In this document: one piece after another, positions 1-12,450 of the stretch
How positions within the stretch are numbered: position 1 is the stretch's first letter
How the letters are laid out: each line of letters begins with the position of its first letter
Assembly (NCBI RefSeq): GCF_964340395.1
Contig: NC_135565.1
Span: 6,855,142-6,919,141, forward strand
Direction: 5' to 3'
Origin: Glandiceps talaboti
Taxonomy: Eukaryota; Hemichordata; Enteropneusta; Spengelidae
DNA: 64,000 nucleotides
Made by a program: the position numbers and the translations under genes
Notes under the pieces: generated by a model
Seen by the model: the letters and a program-made list of their open reading frames with translations, nothing else
The model's database searches: none
Told to the model about the DNA's origin: nothing

Positions 1-2569
1 TATCTCTCATCTTGAATATACGCTAAATTTGGCAATCTAAAGTCAATTGAATAGTCGCGGTATGAACGTTACCGGTCATTACAAGACAGAACGTCATCGG
101 TATAGGTTCCTGTAGGGTATGACTGGCTGATCAGTCAGTGACAGTGAAAGCAGACACAATTGATATGCAAATACCATTGTTATGTAAATCTAAGGTGTAA
201 TAGCTTATACGGGTGGGGTCATTGATGAATGAACCGCCGTACGCGTTTGTGTCTTTTAAATACACAGCCAGTGGAAGTTAATACTAGAATGTGAGCTGTT
301 CATTTGATGGGGATACACACATTTGACGGTAGGTTGGCTCTTTCTTTTAATTGTATTAATAATGTTTAACAGATCTGCGATATTGTCGTATACTGACTAC
401 AACTTCAGTATGTTACTTAAGTGGTATGCGTAATTCAGGAAGCCCTATTCAGTCGGTCACATCTTTTCGTTACCTGTCTATTTCGCATCACGTAGACAGA
501 GACACACTCCAAAATCCCTACATTTCTTGTATATGTCAGTACAGTTGTGTCAAGTCGCGAGATATTTCACGATGACACCGACAGTACCAGCCAACGATCA
601 GAAACAACGACGTTGGTTTACTTTCAGCTGTCGTCCGTCCGATTGTTTGTTTGTTTGCCGACCACATTATTAAAACATGGCGTCTCCTGCAACACCTATA
701 TACAGGCATAATTACGCAAAAACGAGAAAATTTATTATATCTAGGGACTGTGGAACTAGGTTTTGTAATAAATTTGTTCAAATGTGGCAGTTGATGTGAA
801 CGTAGTGAGTTAAAACGCCAGGTTGATCAGATGCTCACTAGATTTTCGATCTCGTCTCTATCGCCGTATAACGTCACCGTTCATGGACACAAGCACGATG
901 CATCACGTATGGCCTTGCATTTTGTGAAGTGAAACTTTTGTATGTGAAAACCTACATGTATAATATAAGGCAGAGCTTTGATTTAAGGTATATTTAGATA
1001 TTGTTCCCCAATATTTTTCTTCGTTCAGCCAAGAAAAATACGAGTGACCTAAGGGGCCATGTCACTACTAGTCGCTAGACGAGTATTAACCTGCTGAATG
1101 AAGGTCTTGTCTCCTATTTCTAGCACCACAGAAACCAGTGATGTAGACACGTATTGTCGTGACGTTGAACGACCAAGGTATATAATTCATATTTTCTGTA
1201 CAAAGACAATATATTGGCTTGTGCATAGTCTACCGATATTTATGAGTGTCCAGTCTTTAAATTAGTCGTATTCCCCGATATGTGTCATTGACGATATGAA
1301 ACATGTACACTAACTCATCACGCAAGGCTGGAGATATTGATTTACGAACAAACTATTGTGTCCATATAAGGACACACTTTAATCATGGAAGTGTCACTCA
1401 TGGTTTTACTAGTAAACCATTTTGACATACATATCCTGTATGTTGAGGCATTTCATACAAGCATGGAAGTAGAACATGGGTTATAGTTCCATGGTACAAG
1501 TGATACATCCATATGGGTGCGGAGTTTATTTACAACCCACTTCACATACAGGTCATACATGAAAGCTATTGTTGCCCAAATAATCCTTTGACGTAGATAT
1601 AAGGGTAACCACACACAATCCAGTCAATGACACTGTACCTTTTTATATCCACAAATTAGTTAGCTGTGTAGAGAACAACAATGTTATAAACCGATATTTA
1701 TTGATCATTGGCGGACTCAACCACCCCAATGACGCTCTTGACAGTAAAACGAATATCATCGCATGCCGAACTGTGTACACGGACAGTACACTTTGTTGCG
1801 CAGTTTCCAGCTTTTGAGCTAGGTCTAGCCACCATTTGGCCCCAGGTTATTTACACGTGATTGCGAAAGCATTCCTATGGAACCTTTAACGGGCCAGAGA
1901 ACATTTTAAGGCTATATGGGTAACTATAATAATGTGTGCCATGTTGTTTAGGGACTAGTTTGTTAGATCACAGATGTGTCTTACTTGTCTGTGGGCAGAT
2001 GCAAAGTTAATGTCATGACTCATTATATACATTGACGTATGGTTGTTGATGATAATACTATACTGTGGAGGGGGCATATCCAAAGTAAAAGTATGACACG
2101 TGATTACAGAATTCGTCATCTATTCTCGAAGTACAGAATTTAACTTCTCTTTTTCTGATCTAGTTTTGTTTCATACAAAGATTTGGTTAAAGCTAAACTA
2201 ACTGCAACTAACACGTGGTTTTTGAAAATCTTTTTTGTTAGGTGAATACAAATTACTCATAATATCGTATATCGTCAAGAGTGTTGCATCACCTGTGGGT
2301 AATTTTTTTTTCTTCGTAGCTGTATACATGATAAATCAAATCAAATCGATTTTTGAGTCCGCACCCAAAAATCAGAGAACGTAGTCTGAATCGACGAACA
2401 TTGCTGCATTTTATTGTTTCACTCGACGAAAAGATTACAAACATTGCTCTATAACTTTCCTACATAACACACCTTTGGAATGATTAGTAACAACATCAAC
2501 GTACAGCCATGTATTTTCCATTTCGTTTCTTATTCGTGAATATATTAATTGTACATTTGTTACAGGTAC
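1..2569. other. Intergenic or upstream region with no recognisable gene
   Basis: I see no exon, RNA gene or transposon that I can name in this stretch. Short reading frames here lack family features and good splice signals. An AG acceptor-like sequence ends at 2565, just before the tetraspanin start codon, so an upstream non-coding tetraspanin exon may lie in this interval, but I cannot locate it. Confidence 0.5.
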
Positions 2570-4396
2570 ATGATGTCGACAGTGCGTGCTAAAATCAAGA
2601 AACGGCGGAATCGCCATTACAAGACAATATGCGCTGTGTGCAATACATTACTCGTGGTAAGTAGACCAAATCTAACCTCCACTGATCTAACCCCGGGGGA
2701 TAATCGGTCAAACTTATGTCTATGGGCGAGATCAATAGTTCAATGTACGATAAGAAATACATTCTTTCACTTTAGGGGTGGGGATCGGGGGTTTGAGCCA
2801 TTTTAACTCTCATCCTACAAAAACTATTTTTCTTTTAATGAGATCTGTTTTGTACCCCTTTACATAAATAGTTCTAAAATAAAAAGTGTCAACAAAAGAA
2901 CTATTTCCTCACTACATACTACTATGTATTGATATAAAATTGACTGTGCTGTCTGAAAATTATTCAATTTTGGCCAATTTAGTTAAAAAGGAGGGGGAGG
3001 GAAGGGGTCTGAGGCCTAATTAAGATAATTTACTTTTTATCCTATATTGAAAAAATGATCTCGCCACTTATTGTTTGTCGAAGGAACGCCACAACATTTT
3101 CAAGAGTTACTGCCAGCATAAGGATATTACCTAGGCTATCTGCCGTCTGTGATCTTTGGAAAACAAACTAAAAGGTGTAATGCGATGTATCCCTAACCAC
3201 CTGTTGATTTCAGAGTTAGAAAGGAACTTACCAGGGGACCTGTAAAACAGTGGTCACTCCTGCTTGAAGATATGAATTAGCATTATGTTAAGGAGCCTAT
3301 CTATATTCTTTTCCTTAATACCCCTCAGCTACCTTGAAAACATATACGTAACTATTGTAATCTGATTACGATACAATGTGCTTTCCAGCTAGTCAACCAT
3401 AATCATGAACTTAAGCCTGGTCTAAGTAAAGTAATAGCTAGAACCTAGGAAAGTATCGATACATGGCTATAGGGTGTAGACCTATCTCGATTGGGTTGTA
3501 TTTAGTCACGTGACAGCCATTAAGGTATATGAATACGGAGTTTGTGACGAGACAAATACTTGAATAATTGAAACTCTTTAAGAACAAAGTCAAGTGAAGT
3601 CACGTGTTGTATGAACACTGCTAGCACAACTTTTAGAAAGGGAGAAACAGACAGACAGACAGACAGACAGACAGATATATATAGATAAACAGAGGCAATG
3701 TGAATCAGAGGAAAAGAGACAGTAGTACATACAGAAATGGGACTAGGGAGACAGAGGATAAGGAAGAGAGGCGAAATTAAATGGAGAATGGCCCTCATAC
3801 GTAGACATCCACGTCAGTATATGTATTTGTCCGTTTGTTTGTTTGTTTGCCTGTCTGTTTGTTTGTTTGTTTGTTTGTTTATTCATGTGTAAGCGCTTGT
3901 GTACATATAAGAATACCTGCATATGTGCGTTTGCCCGTAGCACTGTAACCCAACACAAAGTACGGAATTGCATTTTTATATGACGTTATTTGTCAATGTG
4001 TTTGTGCCAGGGTATTTAAATAATATGGTGTTATTACAAAGTGATATATATCATCACATATGTACTACTCAGAATGACGGGATCTGTGAACACAGCGCAG
4101 CCAACGTTAAACCAAATTATTAATGATTTTGCTGGTCGCCACATCTGTTATTGCTAGCTGTATATTCAAATTACCTTTCCAGATACTTGGAGTAGCATCG
4201 ATGGCCATTGGTCTGTGGATCTGGTTCTCTGTATATAATGACCCTTCTGGCCACCACGCCTTTCTGTTTGTACAAGATACATTTTGGATTGCTAACTTTT
4301 TATCAATTGGCATTGGAACTTACATAATTATCATGGCATGTATTGGTTTCTTTGGTATCTACAGAGAAAGTAAATGTTCAATACTTGTGGTAAGTG

Positions 4397-4430
<34 letters not shown>

Positions 4431-4511
4431 TGTATGTATGTACAATGTATGTATGTATGTATGTATGTATGTATGTATGTATGTATGTATGTATGGATGT
4501 ATGGATGTATG

Positions 4512-4545
<34 letters not shown>

Positions 4546-4558
4546 TGTACAATGTATG

Positions 4559-4592
<34 letters not shown>

Positions 4593-5508
4593 TGTATGTA
4601 TGTATGTATGTATGTATGTATGTATGTATGTATGTATGTATGTTTGTGTTTGTTTGTTTGTGTGTGTGTATGTATGTATGTGTGTGTGTATGTATGTATG
4701 TATGTATGTATGTATGTATGTATGTATGTATGTATGTATGTATGTATGTATGCAGGTGTGTATGTATGTATGTATGTATGCATGTGTGTATGTATGTATG
4801 TATGTATGTATGTATGTATGTATGTATGTATGTATGTATGTATGTATGTATGTATGTATGTATCACACAAATACAGATCCTCGTTACAGCTACTAAGACG
4901 CAATGGTTATTTGACAATTGCAACAAGGACTAATCCAGAAACCAGTATATAATCATGATCACATTTATTTTCTTCTCTCCACAGTACTTTTTGTTACTTT
5001 TACTGGTTCTTATCTTTGCTATAGCATTCACCACCATGGCCTTCGTATTTTTCTTCCAGGTAAGGACACATGCATTGCATGTCTTGATCTATTTATACAC
5101 TGTTCGTACTTGATAACTGTATGGACATTGTACCATGTGTGTATGGTTATAAACGAATTTAAATGTAAATTTAATTAAAATATTTATTTATTTATTTATT
5201 TATTAAATTAATTAATTAAAATATTTATCTAATTAAATAATTATGCTTAACTAATCCATTTGGTACAAACTGAGATCACGTTGTGTTATTCTCTGGAAAT
5301 ATTTGTGATTGCTAAAAAGATGGCTAGTAGCGAGTGTAGGGTCGTTGAGAAGTCGACTATTACATTGACATGTTTGTGATTTCTTTTTCTGTACAGCTAG
5401 AGCGAGACTTGTCCCTTTCCCTTGGTGGAGGTATACTCCGTTACTATGGTGTTAATGGCAGGAACGATAAGACAATTGCTATTGACAATATACAAATAAA
5501 TGTAAGTC

Positions 5509-5596
<88 letters not shown>

Positions 5597-6888
5597 AGGG
5601 GGAGGGGAGGGAGGGAGAGAGAGAGAGGGGAAAAAAAGAAAACTAAGTACACGTATTACACAGTTACAGAAGAAAGTACAAATCGATTTGGATACGCACT
5701 AAGTTGGAGGAAATTTGTACAAGACCAATGGCAGAAATCTCAAACATTTGAAAAGCATTCAGAATCCGTTAGACATGAAACAAAAATTGAACGACTAAAT
5801 CGTTAAATCGTATATCTTCGATTTCAGTTTGAATGTTGTGGTGACAGTAGTCACTCGGAGTGGCTTCAGAGTGAATGGTACAGACTAGAAGACGTCAAAT
5901 ATTTTCCAGGTGAAACAAGGAAACCTTATCCACAGTCATGTTGTACGATAGATCCCAGTGTTAGCAGGACGATGAAAAACGACGTAATGCCGAAGTTGTG
6001 GAATGAAACATCATGTTATATGACTCCAACGAATAAGTACATGAACCAACGGGTAAGATACCATCTAAACTTTAATAACCCAAGGGGGCAGTAGACACTA
6101 AAGTCCGCATTTTGTTTATTCGATTCTAATCAGTTTGTTTCTCCTGCTCATGACCTGACAGACCCTGTATTTCTCTAATTCAGCGAAGTGATTAAAAATG
6201 TCGACGCTCCATACTGCAGGTTTAGAATTTTATTTTACAAAGTTGCTGATGGTAAGATGAAGACCCAACAACGTTACCTTATTTGGAATAGCAACATTAC
6301 CTTATTTTGCATAGAAATATTGCCTTATTTGGAATAGCAACTTTACCTTATTTGGAATAGCAACGTTACCTTATTTAGAATAGAAACATTGCCATATTTG
6401 GAATGTAGCCATTGCCTTGTTTAGCCGGGAAATATTGCATTATTTGGCATAGAAACATTGTTTTATTTAGTTTGGGAATATAAACATTGCCTTATTTGGT
6501 ATATAAACATTAAGTTATTTGGAATAGAAACTAACACGTAATAACACGCAACATATTGAGGTCAAGAAATACAACTGTATAGTACACGTTATACATTCAA
6601 TGAGGTAGCTGTTCTTTATTTACCTTATTTGGTAAACATTTTCTTTGCCTTATTTGGTCAGGTTTTCCATATTGGGAAAACAGTGCACAATTTCATCTAC
6701 TATTCATGTAACAGAGTAACGTTGCCTTGTTTGATCAACATTTAATTTTGACTTTTTTTTACCTAGATATAATCATTTTGAATGGACACAGTATTTTTTA
6801 TACTGGTATTTTTACCTCCCGTAAGGGTACGGGAGGTATTAAAAGGGGAATGCCTGTCTGTGTGTCTGTCTGTCTGTCTGTCTGTCTA

Positions 6889-6945
<57 letters not shown>

Positions 6946-8129
6946 GTGTCTGTGAAGCCATTTTCTAAAAATCGGCTGGCTCAATTGTAATGAAATTTGG
7001 GCTATATAATCTTTAGGGTAATAGCTAGACCTGATTAGGTTTTGAGCCAGATCTGTTAATGTTTAATTAGAGAAATTTGCATATTAATGAAATCAACTAA
7101 TTATGCAATATCTTAAGACTGCATACTCCAATTTCAATATAATTTAGTATATTTGTTAAACATAACAAAATACATTTGTCCTATAAAATTCGTTGATGTA
7201 TCTTACAGCATTAATGAATATTTTGCATAATTAATTATTTTTGGTAATTAGGCCTTATCTTAAGAATACATACTTCAAATTCAACATAATTTAGTACATG
7301 CATTAACCATAACAAATACCTTACAGTGTTAATGAATAATTTGCATAATTAATGATTTTCGGTAATTAGGCTATATCTTAAGACTGCATTAAGCAGTATC
7401 ATACACTCTTACATACATTAACCTAAGAAAGCACGCTTGTCTAAAAAACAAAGCCTGTTACCATATTTTTTTTTAGTTTAATGAGTTATTTGCATAATTA
7501 GCGATTCCCTTACGGGAGGCATTCAGTTTAAATCTGGTCATCTTGTTTGTGGTTTTCAAGATAATGAAACTAGCATATACTCATTTTCATATTTCCAGGG
7601 GTGTTTTGCAGTTGTACACAAATGGATATATCCATACGTATTGGTATTCGGTGGTATTGGAGCCTTGACACTCCTTATGTTGGTAGGTATAAGTGGGTGT
7701 TGGAGCTATGATACGCCTTATGTTGGTAGGTATTGATGGGTGTTGGAGCTATGACACTCCTTATGTTGGTAGGTATTAGTGGGTGTTGGAGCTATGAGAC
7801 GCCTTATGTTGGTAGGTATTGGTGGGTGTTGGAGCTATGATACGCCTTATGTTGGTAGGTATTGATGGGTGTTGGAGCTATGATACGCCTTATGTTGGTA
7901 GGTATTGGTGGGCATTGGAGCTACGATACTCCTTATCTTAGTAGGTATTGGCGGGTGTTGGCGCTTTGGCACTCCTTATGTTGGTAGGTATTGATGGGCA
8001 TTGGAGCTATGATACTCATTATGTTGGTAGGTATTGGTGAGTGAGTGAGTGAGTGAGTGAGTGAGTGAGTGAGTAAATGGGTGAGTAAATGGGTGAGTGT
8101 GGGTGGGTGGGTGAGTGACAGAATGACTG

Positions 8130-8163
<34 letters not shown>

Positions 8164-9442
8164 TGGGTGGGTGAGTGGGTGAGTGAGTGAGTTAGCTTGC
8201 AGATGGATGGATGAATGAATTTGTTAAGGGGATGGATGGATGGATGGGTTGTTGGGACTTGACTGACTGACTGACTGAGTGAGCTGATGGATGGGTGAGT
8301 CACAGTGCTATAGAGAGTGGATGGATGGACGTGCGAACGAATGGCACTGGTGGATTAATTTACAGTTTGGTGGATGGAATGTGGAGTAGTAAACTTGTGG
8401 TAGGCTGGGTCGGCGATGGAGACAGAGAATGGGCGGCTAGTGGGAGGATGTGTTGGTTGATAGACGATGAGAGGTTTGGTAGTGGGCAGATGAATACACG
8501 GTTTGATAAATGGTTGGACGAATGCATCTGTTTGATGTGTGAGTTGTCAATGTCACTTAGTCACTGCCTGTAGGTATCAAAAGCACGTAACCATGGTAAT
8601 GATAGTACAAGGTACTTATGACAGACACACGTTTATAAAAAGTTCTCATCTATGCTAAATGCATTATATCTAAGTTCTCGACGTTCACTCTCTTTCTGAA
8701 ACAGTCGTGAGAAATTGAATGAACGCTGGCAAGTTAGATGTAACGGCATTTTTACTGTTATAGACGACTTGAGTCGCGTCTATGCCACTTCAGTCGTCTG
8801 CAATAACAGTATCTAGTAGAGCAACCTGAGTGCATGGCATTTTTCACTTTCCTGGAATATTTCTTTGATACGAGTATTTCACACTATGTAGTCATTTTCA
8901 CAAACAACTTGCCAGCTATAGAAATTAGAACTTTGAGACCCAACCACAGTAGACTTAGAACCATAGATCATTATTATAGACATAGTGTATGCATGAACTT
9001 CACTTAAATTCAAATTAATGTCAATTTTTTTTAACACAGTCAATTTGTAGATGTAGTGTATCCAATAATGAATGCATGGAATATATAATATTATAACCGG
9101 TACTTCATTCACTTCACGTTGAAATTTTTTCCTGGACACACGATTGTCGTTTTTGCATGGCACAGCTTACTGTTCTTGTAAAACGTATGTAATAAATTGC
9201 CCTTTGCTTCTTTCGTGTTACCTTTCTATCTCTCCCTTTTCTTTCACTAGCTCGCAGATTTGCTTGGGTATATTGTTCTGCTCCGTAATGTCGACTTCGA
9301 CTACTACGATGACGACGCATCGTCCAAAAATGACATTGATCGAGAATTGCCGCCACTGGACGACGCAGATCAACACATCAACTTAGCCATGAGAAAGTCT
9401 GCCGTGCCACCTATTGATTTCACCACGGCTCGAAAATGGTGA
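2570..9442 (+). CDS. Tetraspanin family membrane protein, seven exons
   Basis: Coding exons are 2570-2656, 4183-4389, 4985-5059, 5397-5501, 5828-6052, 7599-7682 and 9251-9442. All junctions are phase 0 and the protein is 324 aa. Tetraspanins are four-pass proteins that organise membrane microdomains. TM1 is split by intron 1 (about residues 20-43), TM2 is near 60-85, TM3 fills the 75-nt exon 3 (99-123) and TM4 is about 239-268. The large extracellular loop has the family CCG motif (161-163), PQSCC (193-197), Cys221 and a GC pair (234-235), which gives the usual disulfide set. The acidic C-terminal tail contains a DYYDDD run. The start is the Met-Met pair at 2570. An ATG at 4123 gives a longer open frame but lies in intron 1, because a ccag acceptor at 4179-4182 leads straight into the TM1 sequence. 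The exact tetraspanin subfamily is not clear to me. Confidence 0.9.
3647..3880. repeat. (ACAG)n and (TTTG)n microsatellites in tetraspanin intron 1
   Basis: ACAG repeats run from about 3647 to 3674. TTTG/TCTG repeats run from about 3833 to 3880. Both lie within intron 1. Confidence 0.9.
4398..4863. repeat. (ATGT)n microsatellite about 465 bp long in tetraspanin intron 2
   Basis: The array starts about 8 bp after the exon 2 splice donor. It is broken by variant units (ACAATG, TTTG and GTGT blocks). It is open in several frames on both strands, giving spurious proteins of repeating MYVC or YIHT type. Confidence 0.97.
5512..5630. repeat. (GA)n microsatellite grading into GGGA repeats, intron 4
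   Basis: About 80 bp of pure GA starts 10 bp after the exon 4 donor. It is followed by a purine-only GGGA/GGAG tract. Confidence 0.97.
6260..6735. repeat. Degenerate minisatellite of about 22-24 bp units, intron 5
   Basis: A unit close to TTGCCTTATTTGGAATAGAA recurs many times with mutations, spelled variously as ttaccttatttgg, attgccttatttg and similar. It lies wholly inside intron 5 of the tetraspanin gene. Confidence 0.8.
6815..7519. mobile_element. Repeat element of about 705 bp with 13-bp terminal inverted repeats, intron 5
   Basis: CCTCCCGTAAGGG at 6815-6827 is the exact reverse complement of CCCTTACGGGAGG at 7507-7519. The left end also forms a short hairpin with TACGGGAGG. Inside is a (TCTG)n tract (about 6857-6955), followed by several degenerate tandem copies of an AT-rich block containing TTTGCATAATTAATGATTTT. 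No coding capacity is visible, so it would be non-autonomous. Related internal sequence recurs near 49.9-50.3 kb. No clear target-site duplication was found. Confidence 0.65.
7662..8040. repeat. Nine-copy, 43-bp minisatellite duplicating the exon 6 end and its splice donor
   Basis: The last 21 bp of tetraspanin exon 6 and its GTAGGT donor form the first unit of an array with an exact 43-bp period. The same motif position recurs from 7677 to 8021, which is 344 bp or eight periods without net indels. Nearly every unit carries CTTATGTTG followed by GTAGGT. Confidence 0.95.
8036..8300. repeat. (GAGT)n, (GT)n and (GGAT)n compound microsatellite, intron 6
   Basis: GAGT repeats begin where the 43-bp array ends. 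They pass into GTGTGT (about 8131-8160) and then GGAT/GACT repeats. The open frames over this stretch are repeat artefacts. Confidence 0.95.
8753..8811. repeat. Short imperfect hairpin in tetraspanin intron 6
   Basis: ACTGTTATAGACGACT (from 8754) pairs with AGTCGTCTGCAATAACAGT (ending 8810) around a loop of about 24 bp. The function is unknown. Confidence 0.6.
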
Positions 9443-10294
9443 CGTCACACTTGACGTACCTGCGTAAAACGTCACATTTTCAGCTGCGGCGAATCAACAC
9501 GTTGGTGCTGATACCCTAGGAAATACGACAACCGTGTAAATTAAGCCTAGAGTTGCAGAGACACTGATCATTGTAAAATACTCTTCCATATTTACTCGTC
9601 TTGGGCGCACATCGAGACAATTTCAAGCAGGATTATCGGAATTCTACAACGAGAATTAAAACTATATCACCTTAGCAACCAAATATTTGGCAATCCAAGA
9701 ACAACGCTATGGTGACATCAATACTCAGATAGCTAACCAACAAAAAAGGGTTGTTTTTAGAGACAATATTTGGCATACATGTAGAGAGCGCTAATGGAAA
9801 AATCCAAGAAATATAGTATGAACATAACTTTGTTGTATAAATACAGTGGATTTAGAAAATGCATATCAGAAAAAACACTACGAACAGTAACTGTTGTTGA
9901 CTTTATCAGAGAACGGTTTGGCGTTTTCTTGAACGATGTAATAAAACAAAGCCCTTTTTATTTCTGGGGTACATTCTACCTTCACAAGGACAACTTAATG
10001 ATAAGTGAAGATCTACGGATGACCCAAATATTTTCAAATGAATCATATTCGTTACATTTATTTTCAAGGTGTGAATATCTGACAACTTCAACTACTAATA
10101 TTACTACTCTTGCTAGATGTATAATAGAAGCTCATCTATGCAAAGCTCATCTTACTAGATGTGTTTCGTCATGGACAGGTTTCATTGAAAACTCATTTTC
10201 TTGAGGACAATTTAATTCATCTTGTTCATTTACAATAATCAATAATCAATAACGGTGTACAATATTATACAATATGAAGAACACTAAACAAGTT

Positions 10295-10815
10295 TTTCTA
10301 AATTTTGACTTCCACTTTCACGTGATTTCGATTTCGAGACCTAAATTTGGATTGGTATCCATGGCAACGGACAAAACTTGGCACTAAATTCTTTTATTAA
10401 TTTTAACCTTTATCTTAAAAGAACTGCCGATCTCGAGACCCAAAAATGGGATTCGTAACTATAACAACGTGCATGTATATATAATAGTGACACTAAACAA
10501 CTTTTATAAATTTTTGACTTTCAATTTCAAACTATTTTCGATTTCAAAACCCAAACTCGGATTAGTAACCCTAGCAACATACAACTGTTATACTGTTATT
10601 AAAATACAACATAATTGACAGTAAGTAAATCTTATAAATTTTGACTTTTAGTTTAACAAATTTGCTGATTTCGCGACGCAAATTCGAAGTGGTAACCATA
10701 GCAATGTACACATACTATTCATTACATTCAACTTGATAAATTTTGGCCTTCACCTTCAATCATTGCTTACTTTCAATACCTCAAAATTAGATTAGTAACT
10801 ATAACAACGTACACA
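10295..10815. repeat. Five degenerate tandem units of about 100-130 bp with an X-box-like core
   Basis: Each unit carries AAATTTTGACTTT, then GATTTCGAGACCCAAA, then GGATTAGTAACCATAGCAAC, with mutations. The last block recurs near 10355, 10450, 10565, 10688 and 10793. The copy at 10565-10578 fits the RFX X-box consensus GTNRCC-N2-RGYAAC exactly. The others have one or more mismatches. Confidence 0.7.
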
Positions 10816-11050
10816 TTCATTGTACGTTGTCAAACCATTGCATGCTTTGGGGTTATAGAAAAATCAAATCCATATACTGTTGGAGTGTTGGAGCAGGATA
10901 TTGATATTTTCAAAGTGTATGTTTATTTATATTTATTATGTACAATTAAAAAAATCCAACCTAACTGGACATTTATTAGTAAACACTCATCTACCATGCC
11001 TCCTGTTTATTGTTTTATACTGCACAGTCGTAATTGATAGCATAATTCTG

Positions 11051-11052
<2 letters not shown>

Positions 11053-11088
<36 letters not shown>
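11053..11088. repeat. (GT)n microsatellite
   Basis: Uninterrupted GT dinucleotides over about 36 bp. Confidence 0.97.
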
Positions 11089-11091
<3 letters not shown>

Positions 11092-11129
11092 GTAGTAATG
11101 TATGGGTATACTATGTTGACGAGTAAGTT

Positions 11130-11412
11130 TATGTATACCGTACCAAGTTTATGTGTACCAAGTTTATGTGTGCCAAGTTTACGTGTATATGTATACCAAG
11201 TTTATGTATACCAAGTTTACGTAATATCAAGTTTATGTATATCTAGTTTAAATAGCCAAAGTTTACGTGAATATGTATAACAAGTTAATATGTATACCAA
11301 GTTTAAGTATATAACAAGTTTATGTATACCAAGTTTAAGTATACGAAGTTTACGTGTTTTTACCAAGTTTACATGTATGCATACCACGTTTATGTGTATG
11401 TATTCTAAGTTT
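11130..11412. repeat. Minisatellite with an ACCAAGTTTATGTGT-type unit
   Basis: Units of about 15-20 bp containing CCAAGTTTA(T/C)GT repeat over about 280 bp. The array ends just upstream of the promoter-like sequence of the first FMO exon. Confidence 0.85.
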
Positions 11413-11506
11413 ATATGCTGAGCAGATCACTCTTACGTGCACTGAATATAACAAGTAATAGCAAAGGTGAAAAGTTCAAAGCAGTTCAAAGAACGACGTT
11501 TTAATC

Positions 11507-11636
11507 ATGGCGTCTGAGGTTGGTGACCGCGCTCGTGTGGCCGTCATTGGTGCTGGCGCTTCTGGTTTACCATCCATCAAAAGTTGTTTGGAGGATGGAC
11601 TTGACCCTGTATGTTATGAGAGATATGATAAACTCG
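11507..11636 (+). CDS. Extra intact FMO first exon (possible alternative first exon of gene A)
   Basis: This 130-nt exon encodes [20 protein letters not shown] and on to DKLG, with the FAD-binding GAGASG motif. It ends in phase 1 at a GTAAGT donor, exactly like the first exons at 13691, 23999 and 36836. The next FMO exon downstream is another first exon (13691), so this copy has no private exon 2. By phase it could splice to exon 2 of gene A at 15984 and give a full protein, or it may be a leftover of a deleted gene. The conserved AAGAACGACGTTTTAATC leader precedes the ATG. The TATA box of B and C is degraded here to TATAACAA. Confidence 0.7.
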
Positions 11637-12156
11637 GTAAGTACGTTATCAAAAGCATTAAAGCTCTGTAACATAGCGTAGATACTGTGTATCAATGTGT
11701 TGCATCACCAAGGTTCATGGTGGGGTCACACACATCTGGGAATATAGAGCTCAAGTCTTCCAGCCTTTTCTAGTACTTTGTAATTTTAAGGATTTATTTG
11801 TAGTGATATATATTGTTTGTTGGACTTCACAATTTTCCATAACATGGAGGATACTGTAATGACATTTAACATACTTGTTCTACAGATGTGATGGGTTACG
11901 TATGATTTATTTCTTACCATTTCGCATATTTAATTATATGTACCAATTAGGAATACGTCATCATAGGTCGCTTATATTTTGATTGAATATTAGTGAATAT
12001 GTTGGTCATGCTGTGATTCACATGTCATAAAGGCATGGCATGATTAGTAAGGCTGGCATTTAAAGTAATTTGCATAAGTAGTGAGATTTACCGACGAGTA
12101 GAATGTTCCTAATTATGAACAGCTGAATTGCATAATGAATGTTTTAATCAATTAGG

Positions 12157-12450
12157 CTTGTCTGGGTTGTCGGTTGCTGAGCGTTTGCACCGCTTGCCTC
12201 TTACCAGTCAGGTCAGGGTTTGAATTATTTAAGGTGGATTAAATTAACCATGCTCTAAAAGTAAGCAGAGTGTGGTTCAGTTTGACTCTAACGAACAATG
12301 CAGGTTTTCCCCGAGTACCCCGCTTTCCTCCTGCACTAACACTGGCCCTTAACTCATAACATTGTGCAATCTATATGTTGGATGGTAAATAATTAAGTAA
12401 ATATGTAAATAAATAAATAAATAAATAAATAAAAATAAATAAAAATAATT
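12157..12450 (+). mobile_element. tRNA-derived SINE with (AAAT)n tail
   Basis: The head resembles a tRNA gene: an A-box-like TTGCTGAGCG is followed by a CGCTTGCCTCTTACCAGTCA arm and a B-box-like GGGTTTGAATT. The body has the TCCTCCTGCACTAACA block, and the end is an AAAT tail. Copies recur at 34587 (full) and 36301 (internally deleted), each upstream of an FMO first exon. The SINE was therefore probably carried along by duplication of that unit. Confidence 0.7.

Larger units (their letters stand above)
9443..11506. other. Tetraspanin 3' flank and intergenic repeats
   Basis: An AATAAA at 9940-9945 could be the tetraspanin polyadenylation signal. A 136-codon open frame at 9794-10204 has no recognisable domain and probably lies in the 3' UTR or spacer. 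The rest holds the degenerate tandem repeat at 10295-10815, a (GT)n tract and the minisatellite at 11130-11412. Confidence 0.5.

Noticed and set aside
4123-4182. ATG at 4123 as the tetraspanin start
   Set aside because: Exon 1 at 2570-2656 supplies a matching N terminus and first half of TM1 in phase, and a ccag acceptor precedes 4183.
4123-4903. Long open frames of MYVC or YIHT repeats on both strands
   Set aside because: They are translations of the (ATGT)n array. The true exon stops at 4389 with a GTAAGT donor.
7662-8040. CRISPR-like regular spacing
   Set aside because: The units are contiguous with no unique spacers and derive from an exon. The DNA is eukaryotic.
9794-10204. 136-codon plus-strand open frame
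   Set aside because: It has no domain, no splice context and AT-rich composition, and contains a likely polyadenylation signal. It is probably 3' UTR or spacer.
12165-12235. A functional tRNA gene
   Set aside because: The A and B boxes are degenerate, the cloverleaf is not convincing and the sequence is followed by a SINE body and tail.
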